NCBI GenBank assembly: GCA_038503065.1
Contig: JBCAMK010000015.1
Coordinates: 62,001-126,000, forward strand
Reading direction: 5' to 3'
Length of the DNA: 64,000 nt
Source of the DNA: Paragyromitra xinjiangensis
Taxonomy: Eukaryota > Ascomycota > Pezizomycetes > Pezizales > Discinaceae
Positions within the stretch are counted from its first letter, which is position 1, and every line of letters begins with the position of its first letter. The notes under the pieces were generated by a model. It saw only the letters and a list, made by a program, of their open reading frames with translations. It did no database searches and had not been told where the DNA came from. Position numbers and translations under genes: made by a program. Positions 12,494 through 21,355 of the stretch are shown here, one piece after another.

Positions 12494-12533
12494 TACGGGG
12501 GCGCGTTGCTACCAAAGTCCAATTAAGGATTTT
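12494..12533 (+). repeat. Left terminal inverted repeat of the 8.5-kb transposon
   Basis: Starts TACGGGGGCGCG and ends with TAAGGATTTT. It pairs with 20950-20989 with three mismatches (two in the TTG/TAA position after GCG, one in CCAATTAAGG/CCAAATAAGG). Confidence 0.82.
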
Positions 12534-12740
12534 CCGAAAATCTCGCTTAGCTACATGTACCTTAGCAAAAACCTTTCTGCGCCTACAAGATGTAATGAAC
12601 TATTTTCGCTTTGCTAGCGACTTGTAGCAGCATGTTAGTCAAAGAATATATATTTAATATACCCCAAGGTTGAATATTTTACTGGTCATGGTGGGTATCT
12701 CTAATTTCTTGATTTATTGCGGTTCCCAACCCCATCTGTG

Positions 12741-12861
12741 ACCACTACCTGCCTCCACTACCTGTCTCCACTACCTACCTCCACAACCACGCAACCACGC
12801 AACTACCTACCACTGGTGCAACTACCTACCACTGGCGCAACCACCTACCACTGGCACAACC
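12741..12861 (+). repeat. Minisatellite-like leader before the first transposon gene
   Basis: Tandem variants of CACTACCTRCCTC followed by three copies of a CTACCTACCACTGG-type unit, ending directly at the ATG at 12862. It lies in the 5' leader of the accessory gene. Confidence 0.7.
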
Positions 12862-15287
12862 ATGCCAGAAGCTTTTACTTATTTTGACATGCAGAGGATG
12901 ATTTCTTCACAAGTACCCTTTGATAAATATGTCTTGGAACTTCATCCTCGCTGGCACAGGAAGGTGTCCAGTAAGATAGCTACTATAGAAAATCCTGGGG
13001 TTTTGGAAGCGATCAAGGGAAAAGCATTTCCTTTTCAAGGCTCAGATGTTCGATTTCATGGAAAACAGTTGGGGATTCCTCTGATAGAGGGGGTTTGGCT
13101 ACGAGTGCAGTTTGCTGTGAGACATCTTTCTACCTGCCTCTAGAGAAGAGTATGACACCATGATTGAAGCCTGGGATAAGGAAAAGGACAAGAGGAAACA
13201 CATCTTCATTCAGGGGGCAATCGTGGGGTCTAAAATGTAAGACCGGTACTTCGCACCACTACTGAATTCTAAGCGAAGCTTTAGATAGCTCTCTAGACTC
13301 TGTAACTCGACCGGCTACTATCCGTAGCACAATACCCGAGCGCACGTCCTGACAACTTCTTATGAACCGCACAAAGGCAACAATAGTTTAAGCGAGATAA
13401 GGGTCGGGGCTGTTCCGTTGAAAGAACTTTCTCAATAGGAAGGACACGAGTGTTGAAGCGTCACGTATCTTTAAACAACTCGATACGATGGAGAATTTAT
13501 CACGGAACAAAGTATGTTGGTAACAAAATAATATTGATAGCGCTTGTTCTTCCTCGATGATGATCGACTCAGAATTGACGTCCAATGCAAAGAGTATTTA
13601 TATCCCGTCCTCTTTACTACTGTGTTCTTTGGAGCCTGGGTCGACGGACTAAACTATCTACTATTACAAAATGAACTAACTCCCTTATCCATTTATCCAA
13701 CATCCTATCTGGCCAAGCTCGATATCTCCAACTTCCGACGCTTACCCCTCGTTCAGTAATCCTCAGATCGCCTCGGTTCGACGTGGCGATGATACGGTTG
13801 CGACGGTTGCGTTCGCCCAATCGAGTAGGTGGTTACACGATATCGTTTTGTTGCGACAGCTGGTGTTTGGAGCCCCGTAGCACGGGCAGGAGACCTCTGA
13901 TGACTAATCCGAATAGCCCACGTGACTCGGCGCCCCAAGTTGCCCTATGAAGACCTCTCATACATACCCTCCGGGTCACGTTCCGCGGGAAGGGCGCCGT
14001 TGACGACCAAAGGGTTACTTTTAGTCTCCGGGACGCGGATATTTTGCGGGTGTCCCCCCTTCTCGATCTACTCGCTGCTGAAGGCAGGGTAACGGCCGGG
14101 TAACCGGGGAAGGCAGGGTAACTGCCTGGGAATAGGCTGGGAAGGCCAATATCGCAACAGGCAGCCACAGAGGGGTCCAACGAAGACGGGAAGGTGACCA
14201 AATGGAAGGTAGGGTAACTCCCTACGTAGGTAGGGTAACAGGGAGACCACTGCACGCCTATAGCCATAGGTATAACATAAAATGTGTATTATCTTGGTGG
14301 ACCAGTAAGTATTCTCACAGGTCAGTTAATTTAATGAGTACTAATATTTTTTTACAGAAATAAGCTTATGACCATCACCGCTATACAAACTACCATCGCT
14401 TCTATTTGGTACAATACCTCTTGGGCACCATGTCCGATCCAGGAACCTGATGCCTTCGAAAAAAACCTACGCTTTTCCAGCGCTCTACGGTCCCCAAAAA
14501 GAACCTCAGCGATCTACAAAGAAATGACCAATTCCTCCAACAATGATTTATGGAACGGTATTGGTACAAGCCACGCCGTAGAGATACTTCATCGAGCCTA
14601 CATCCACCCTGAACACCACACCAATGACATTTTTCAAAAGTTTGAGTTGAAAAATAGACTTTTGGCAGCTATTCGATCGTTCTTTGAGATAGCCAACTCT
14701 CAGGAATACAAACAACGTGTCCCTGCAGGAACAACCTCCGACCAAGCTTTTGATTTCTCAGATTCTGTCACACGCTACATCAATTCCCGTTAGCGCTTAT
14801 AGGAAATCTGAAGTTGGTCTATCGCTTGCAGATTATAATATGCTACAACAAAACAACTTATTGCACCCTGATTGCGAGCCATTGAAGGAAGGATGGGAGG
14901 AAAATCTCCATACAAGCACAGGAAGACTTGTGAAAAAAATTGTGCCTATTTACACGATTGAGCTAAGGAGTAAAAAGGGAGGAAAGTTGGATCCTGATGA
15001 AGATGAGGAAAATATTGAAAAAGAGGGCAAGAGACACCTATACCTGCATTTTTCCTCAGGCCGAAGCAAAGAATGGGAGGATTCTTTCAAAAGAAGAGGC
15101 AGAGAAAAAACAAAGATATTTAAGCAAGGACGGGAACAAAGCTGAGATAGGAATTGCTAGTTTCATGGATACAATCCTGCAGATGCGTTTGAGAAAGGAA
15201 ATAACTGTTTCATCAAGTCATGTAGTAGCTATTCCGTCAGGTAAAAGAGGAAGGCCTAGGAAAAGAAAAATAACTGAGGAAGATTAA
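12862..15287 (+). pseudogene. Transposon accessory gene X, split by a solo LTR
   Basis: Starts at ATG 12862 (MPEAFTYFDMQRMISSQ). A frameshift near 13140 moves to the frame reading EEYDTMIEAWDKEKDK, and a solo LTR then interrupts it at 13236. After the LTR the gene appears to resume with a short segment and an intron-like GTAAGT...ACAG (about 14309-14357). Open frames follow at 14368-14793 (ITAIQTTIASIWYN), 14717-15145 and 14997-15287. The last ends with an AT-hook-like KRGRPRKRK, suggesting DNA binding. The function in the element is unknown. Its stop TAA (15285-15287) overlaps the stop of the integrase gene on the other strand. Confidence 0.6.
13236..14277 (+). mobile_element. Solo LTR, copy 1
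   Basis: 1042-bp sequence starting TGTAAGACC and ending GGTATAACA, the usual TG...CA ends with a short imperfect inverted match. Perfect 5-bp duplications TAAAA flank it (13231-13235 and 14278-14282). A closely similar copy lies inverted at 56961-57972. There is no gag/pol on either side, so it is a solo LTR left by recombination. Apparent open frames inside it are not genes. Confidence 0.88.
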
Positions 15288-17086
15288 ATATCCTCGTCTG
15301 TAGTATAACTATTATTGCTGTTAGTATCTGATATGTCATTTTCATCTTCTCCAAAAAATTCAGCCTCAATTTCTACATGCTTTGCTGTTTGATTTTTCCC
15401 TTCTTTTGGCTTGGGTAAAAGCGATAACGTAGGAGCTCTGTTTCCTTTAGCCACGTGTCTTCTAATATGATGACGTAAAAAGCAGTACATGCTGTAATGA
15501 GCCTTTTCTCCAGTTGGTAGTTTTTCCTCGTAACTAATAGTGAGCGGAAACCCTGCTTTTTTTAACAGGGCTTCACAGTACACCATAGTACTATCTGGCA
15601 GGTAGGCATCATGATCTAATTTATTCAGTAAATATTAATATTACTGGAGCTTTTATTACTTACCGTATAATTGACCGGTATCCATGTTCCTCAGTTTTTG
15701 ATCCCTAATTTGAGCTATTGTTGTGCGTGAGGGTTGAGAGCCATAATCTGGAATACCGTTTTAGGAAATAATAGTTGTAATAGGGCTTCCCCTGTCGGAA
15801 GACTTGGTCTGTTTGGTTTGTTTTCTGATTTTGTGGTCATTCCATCGATCAACGAATTGATGTAATTGTGCTCGTAATAGTGGAAGAAAAATATATAGAA
15901 GACATATAGTATCTTCCATGTTATCCTCATCAAATAACCCGTTTTGTTGCAGTCTGAAGTGTTTCTAGGTATAGGTATTAGTACGATGAGAATTCTGAAA
16001 AATTAACTTGAAATATACTTACTTTCCAATCCGCTGTGGCCCCTTTGGTCAACTGCCCCCACCAGCTTTCAATTCTAACGTTTCGAGTTGAGGTTCCATA
16101 CCGTAACACCTCGTGAAAGTAACATCCGCTTTATCCACCTGATGAAGCTTCCGTAATGATTCTGCTACCATCATTGTTTCAGTCCCTCTATCACTCGTAG
16201 ATGTAATGGAATAATGTTATGAATCTCTGCAACCTGTAGAAACTGACTTAATACGCTAATCCGGTTTTATCTGACACCCCACAATAAAACCATGTTATAT
16301 AACGTGAATAGGAATCTATTGCGGCATATATCTCGATCGCCAAACATCTGAGCTTCAAACGACCATCAATTGACCAGCACCAATTAGGTCCTGGGCATAC
16401 AAAATGTGTATGATGTCTATTGACTCCTCTCCATCGATTTTCTACACCCACTGGGTCCACAATCCTCAACGCTCTCCCAATCCTATGCCTATACTGAAGT
16501 TAGCTAGTTGAATAGGTTGTTAAATCAGAAAAATTATGATATACCCGGAAGCTAGGACACCCATGTTTCGTAGGTGTATCCAGACAGAGCGACGCCCAGA
16601 AAGAGTAATATTCCCTTTTTCTAGCTCCTTTTCAATGATAGTCTGTAGTTTGGCATCTGCTGCTACTCCTAAATCCTTAGAGCAGAGTCGTCTAAACATT
16701 CCCATTGATTTGCGGATGAGAACCAGTCGCCGATGTTCAATTTGGTAGCCATTGATTTGTAGAACCTGTAGTATCCTAATTAGTAACTACTACTAGTAGA
16801 CGGTAGCTTTTATACTTACCCGCAGGATTTTTTTATCACTTAAACACTTTTTCCAAAACAAGAAGGCCAATTCTACACGAAGAGAGGATGTATCTTGTGT
16901 AAACTCATGTTTATTAAACTGCCACTCCTTTATATATTTCATGAATGAAGAGCGTGAACATTTGATATTTTGCGCATGTAGAATGTTCAATGTATCTGAG
17001 ACTGTTTTATTTTCTTCCACGTAAAGATGATATATGTTGTATTTCTGTTGTAGTAGTTGTTCTCGTACTGAGGATATGCGGGACAT
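15284..17086 (-). pseudogene. rve-type DDE integrase/transposase of the 8.5-kb element
   Basis: Begins MSRISSVREQLLQQKYNIYHL at 17086 with a helix-turn-helix-like N-terminus. After an intron it continues VLQINGYQIEHRRLVLIRK, then GMFRRLCSKDLG. After another intron comes the core: VCPGPNWCWSIDG, IEIYAAIDSYSRYI, then SDRGTETMM, TRNVRIESWWGQL, and FVDRWNDHKIRKQ. Candidate catalytic residues are the Asp in WSIDG, the Asp in SDRG and the Glu in IESWW. It is broken by frameshifts near 16260 (after SDKTG) and near 16100 (after RCYG), and by a stop near 15770 (after ITTIIS). The last exon is open to the stop at 15284-15286. Homologous fungal integrase-core proteins exist with the same HRRLVLIRK...WSIDG order (from memory of the family). 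Confidence 0.8.
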
Positions 17087-18957
17087 TTTGTAGGATTTCG
17101 AGTGATATTGGATGACCAAGAATGTATATAATCAAGTGGAAAAATGTAACGATATGAGGATTGATATGTATATATATCAGGGAGGCATTAAAGCCAAAGC
17201 CAAAGGTCTAAGACCCTTTCATGTATGGTAATCATATTAAAATAATTTATGTAGCGAGTTTTGTTGATATCTATAAGACATTTACTACTGCAGCACAACA
17301 CAGACCCACCACAACAAAAAAACCTATCCCGTATACTAGTATGTCTGTGATTTAAGTGCATAAAATGACTTGAATATGTAGGAATAATCAATCCTTTAAA
17401 ATGCGGCAGTACTTACTAATTTGGTGACTTTCGCATAAGTATTCTAGATTGATACAAATACAGTTATTGTGCTATAAGCCTCTATAATTATCCTATGCTC
17501 TATAATACCCACGACACCCTGCGCTTACTTAGTTTTAGAACACCTATTATTCCACTGTCACCCTATCTCTTATTTTTACATCTTTTTACACATCTTCGGC
17601 CTATTTTATCCACATTTACTACCTCCATTCCGAGTCAAAATGTCCACCTCACATGCTTCTTCCAACTGAATACTGTGGACAACGTGAAAATACTATCCAC
17701 CATCCTACCACCGATAAAGTTTTTCGTCTTTGTGGGAAAGAGTCCCAGTATATCTTCGTGAACCTGCTCCTGCCCCTGTACCTGCAACTACTGGTGCTAG
17801 TAGTAGTAAACCCCCCACACGCAACAACAACCAACAACCCAAAAAACAGAAAAGGCAAAGTAATGCTCCGGAGACAATTATAATTTCTAGTCCTATAATG
17901 TCTCCTACTAAATCAACTTTTGTTAAAGCAGGTCAGTTTACTCATCGTCAAATCGTTGAACTTTACAGAAAAGGATCCATAACAAGAAGCTCTGCAGAAA
18001 AAAAATTAAAAAATAGCTCCACATATGGGATCTCAGCAGCTATATCTGCTCCGGTTAAAAATGTGAAACAACCTATCCTGGCAAGAGATTCCCGGAAGAT
18101 TGTGGTTTATGTGGGATCTACATCTGATAAATGGTCAGCGTTTAAAAACCTGGGTAAGTGATCCTCCTCTTTAGTTTATTAGACCCACTGGCAGCGGTGA
18201 CAGTAGTATTAAAATTATTTCTCTAGGTGTTTCTTCTAAAGTATTTGATGACTTTGAAGAAATAATATTTGATGTGTCAGATTTTGCCCAATCGCTGCTG
18301 GAGTCATCACCAACCGGATAGACAGAGGTTAATGTTGATTATCTGAATATTCAACAGATAATCCCTGCAACTTTCTTTAGTGCTAAAGAGGGGCCACACC
18401 GATTCGAAGTTAGAAAAAAACTTATTACCGTTGGTGAATTTCTGCTGGACTTTCCATGAGTGAAGCTACAAAAATCTATCTAATAGTAAAATATTGGACG
18501 GCTAAGGATAGAGAGCAAAATCATCAGCAGCAAAGAGATGTTTCTCAAGCTTTCATGCGAAAAGTTAAAAGGGAAACTGGATTGGATTATCTCAGTGATT
18601 CTGATACGGAAATAAAAGAGGAACCAGGTACTAGATACAGAATGCTATCTGTAGGGCATGAGGTAAAAAATCACCCTGAATAAATAAATATAAATACATA
18701 TTAATTAACATTATAACAAAGAAGCCACAGCCGATGAAAAGAACAGCCTCTGGTCGGCATATTTTTGAGAAAGAAGAAGATTCTCAGTCCCCTCCAGCTA
18801 CCAAACGGCATAGAATGGAATCCCCTGATTTGCTGGTACTTCCTGTTCTTGAGTACTCCTCTCCACTCAGGTCTGAATCACCAGTACTACCACCTATTCC
18901 TTCGTCACCTCCCCATGTTCAACGAGCACAAGCAAAACGAATAAAAGGAAAAACTTT

Positions 18958-20769
18958 CATCAGCAAAAATTGATAAAGCCGCCCCGGCCGCCTGGAGGTC
19001 TAGGCGGTCGGGCGGAATGTTACCCTTCTGTTAGGTTGCTGCAGCATCTCGGCGCGCCCTAGAGGCATGGTTTCTAGACCTTTGACCGCCTGGAGGAGGT
19101 CGTTTCCTCCTGTAGCAAGTGGTGTAGTGGGCTGCTTCTGGACGCGTGTGGTCCCTCGCTGCCGCAGGATTTTGGCAGCAGTTCGCCCTGTAGAATGGAT
19201 TTGTACAGTAGGGCCTGGAATATTCGGGAATCACTTGTATGGTGGAACCAATATCATTTACAATTGCTTTATTCTATGTATCTATGTATCTATATATCTA
19301 TGTACAAATATAAACTGGCTTCTGTGGAAGCTGCAGCAGCGAGTCGACAACCTGCCAGAGGCAGGCAGCGAATTGACCATTTGGCGGAGGCGGCGGAAGC
19401 TCAGGCAGCGAATTGACCTATTGGCGCAGGCGCAGGCTCAGGCGCAGGCGCAGGCTCAGGCTCAGGCGCAGGCGCAGGCTAAGGCTCAGGCAGCGGATCG
19501 ACCATATGGCGCAGGCTCAGGCTCAGGCTCAGGCAGCGAATTGACCTATTGGCGCAGGCAGCAAATTGACCATATGGCGCAGGCAGCGGAGGCTGCTGCA
19601 GCGAATCGATCAATTGGCTGAGGCAGCGGAAGCTCAGGCAGCGAATCGACCTATTGGCGCAGGCAGCGGAGGCTGCTGCAGCGAATCGATCAATTGGCTG
19701 AGGCAGCGGAAGCTCAGGCAGCGAATCGACCTATTGGCGCAGGCGCAGGCTCAGGCAGCGAATTGACCATATGGCGGAAGCGGAGGAAGCGGCGGAAGCT
19801 GCAGCAGCGAATAGACCATGTGGCGGAGGCAGCGGAAGCTCAGGCAGCGAATTGACCATATGGCGGAGGCGGAGGAAGCTCAGGAAGCGGATCGACGACC
19901 TCCAGGAGGCGGCGGAAGCTCAGGCAGTGAATTGACCTATTGGCGCAGGCAGCGAATCGACCATGTGGCGCAGGCAGCGGAGGCTGCTGCAGCGAATCGA
20001 TCAATTGACTAAGGCAGCGGAAGCCCAGGCAGCGAATCGACGACCTCCAGGAGGCGGCGGAAGCTCAGGAAGCTCAGGCAGCGGATCGACCATATGGCGG
20101 AGGCTGCAGAGGCGGAGGCAGCGAATCGATCAGTCAATTGAGCTGCCTCCTGAGCTCGCTTAGGCGGAAGCAGCGAAGCAGGCAGCCGGCGGAGGCAGAG
20201 GAAGCTGAAGCAGCGGATCAAAGCGAGCCTAGGAGGCATATCAGCGGGAGTCAAATAAACGGAATCAAGACGTTACCTGGGAGGTTCTTTGCAAGCAGAG
20301 CTTCGCGCTTCGAGCCTAAAAGTCACGATGTCAGCGGTACAGCGAGGTTGAGAATGGGTGGGAGGGAATAGGGGGAAGCAATAGAAGGAAGGACGGGAAG
20401 GAATAGGGGGAGGTGGAGATTGCTGTCTTACTAGGCGTTGCTTTGGCGACGACTAAGCGACGACTTGGCGACTACAAAGTGATGACTAAGCGACCTCCAG
20501 ATTTTTGAAAATCGCTAAGTGCCTGGGAGGCGAGTGTATTGAATTTTGCTAAGTCCCGAGTTTTCAGGGACTTAGAAAAATTCGATCGAAAATTTGCTAA
20601 GTACCCAAGCTGCCGCCCTGCGCTGCCGGATGGTAGGAGGTCGCCCAGAAGCGCTGCAGGCAGCAAGTGCCGCCCGGGGAAATCGCAGCAGGCAGCAAGT
20701 GGCGCCCGGGCGTGGCAGGCGGTCGGGCGGAATATGTACCTATTGGGCGCAATTTTTTTTTTGCTGATG
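18958..20769. mobile_element. Repeat-filled TIR element, copy A
   Basis: 1812-bp insertion. The left end reads CATCAGCAAAAATT and the right end is the inverse, AATTTTTTTTTTGCTGATG. A TT dinucleotide flanks both sides (18956-18957 and 20770-20771). Removing the element plus one TT joins AAA ACT to TTG GAG ACA in one frame, exactly rejoining the host gene Y. A 17-bp direct repeat (AGGCGGTCGGGCGGAAT) lies near both ends (19002-19018 and 20717-20733). The centre is a long tandem array. No transposase is visible, so it is non-autonomous or of unknown mechanism. Copy B is at 55080-56655. Confidence 0.82.
19330..20165 (+). repeat. Tandem array inside element A
   Basis: Imperfect units of about 12 bp built from GCGAATYGACC, ATTGGCGCAGGC and GGAGGCAGCGGAAGCT blocks. 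Unit length is a multiple of three, so several frames stay open (for example 19067-19621 and 19963-20163) and would encode Gln/Ala-rich low-complexity chains. These are treated as repeat by-products, not genes. Confidence 0.8.
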
Positions 20770-20949
20770 TTGGAGACACAGACTGAAAAGGGAGGAAGTG
20801 GAGGAGAGCCTGAGGCTGAAGAGGTTGAAAAGGCTCCAGCAAGGATTACTAGGCTGCGAGTCAGAAAAAAGACGGGCTAATTAATTTTTGTATTTTTGAA
20901 ATTCTCTAATTTTTATCTTTTGGTGTTCTCAATTTTCGTTGCAATGCCC

Positions 20950-20989
20950 AAAATCCTTATTTGGACTTTGGTAGTTACGCGCCCCCGTA
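20950..20989 (-). repeat. Right terminal inverted repeat of the 8.5-kb transposon
   Basis: Reverse complement starts TACGGGGGCGCG and matches 12494-12533 at 37 of 40 positions. It is followed by the target duplication GCTGTA at 20990-20995. Confidence 0.82.
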
Positions 20990-21080
20990 GCTGTAGGTGG
21001 CACTTTTTCGAATTGTCCTATCAAAGCTTTACATTCAAATAGCTCTTTATCTAGTCCGACGGTTTATCAGTTATACTCAT
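20990..21080 (-). pseudogene. Probable 5' fragment of the split aminotransferase gene
   Basis: Joining the minus strand across the transposon puts an ATG at 21078-21080 (MSITDKPSD) in the same frame as ALDELKSRF at about 12470, with four in-frame stops between. A TATAA lies just upstream (about 21091-21099). This fits the transposon having landed in the 5' coding part or leader of the aminotransferase gene, followed by decay. The inference rests on frame and position only. Confidence 0.4.
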
Positions 21081-21355
21081 CCCCTCCGCAGTTTATAAGC
21101 CCCCAGGTTTGATATTGCAAGTCGAGGCGGCCATGATACACAATGTGGCGTCTGCTAATCTTCTTTCAGAAGGTCAGGGTACCAGCGGCGATCATCCCCG
21201 ACCCGAGCGGCATACCGAATCCTGCAAGACCAAATCGCACTACGACAAGTAAAAAGAATTCTCAAATAGACATATTAAAAGCCCTCTTTTTCCACATTAA
21301 AAGAGAAGGAAATAAATTCGTGATCAACAATTCATCTATAGAAGAAAATTCAGAA

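Larger units (their letters stand above)
17641..20880 (+). pseudogene. Transposon accessory gene Y, interrupted by repeat element A
   Basis: Divergent from the integrase gene. Coding-like pieces are a Pro/Lys-rich part (REPAPAPVPATTGASSSKPP) and a segment with FTHRQIVELYRKGSITRSS. An intron-like GTAAGT...CTAG follows (about 18154-18226), then VFDDFEEIIFDVSDFAQSLL with a stop after SSPTG. A frameshift at 18455 leads into MSEATKIYLIVKYWTAKDRE. A last exon (MKRTASGRHIFEKEEDSQ) is cut at 18957 by the inserted element and resumes at 20770 with LETQTEKGG, ending at 20880. The charged C-terminus has no recognised fold. Function is unknown. Confidence 0.55.
12494..20989. mobile_element. DNA transposon with rve-type integrase and 40-bp TIRs
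   Basis: 8496-bp element. Ends at 12494-12533 and 20950-20989 are inverted repeats matching at 37 of 40 positions and starting TACGGGGGCGCG. They are flanked by a 6-bp duplication (GCTGTA). Inside are a plus-strand gene (12862-15287), a convergent minus-strand integrase-like gene (15284-17086) and a divergent plus-strand gene (17641-20880). All are now broken. Two later insertions sit in it: a solo LTR (13236-14277) and a repeat-filled element (18958-20769). Without these and their duplicated bases it would be about 5.6 kb. The DDE-type integrase with WSIDG, SDRGTE and IESWW points to the retroviral-integrase fold. The superfamily is not assigned here. Confidence 0.82.

Noticed and set aside
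13544..14267. Open frames inside the solo LTR as genes
   Set aside because: They lie wholly within a sequence with LTR ends and target duplications, repeated at 56961-57972.
19067..20163. Long open frames in the 19-20 kb array as Gln/Ala-rich protein genes
   Set aside because: They exist only because the tandem unit is a multiple of three. Several frames are open at once, and the array lies inside a mobile element.
18970..20165. CRISPR-like array
   Set aside because: Units are contiguous and degenerate with no unique spacers, in a eukaryotic nuclear context.
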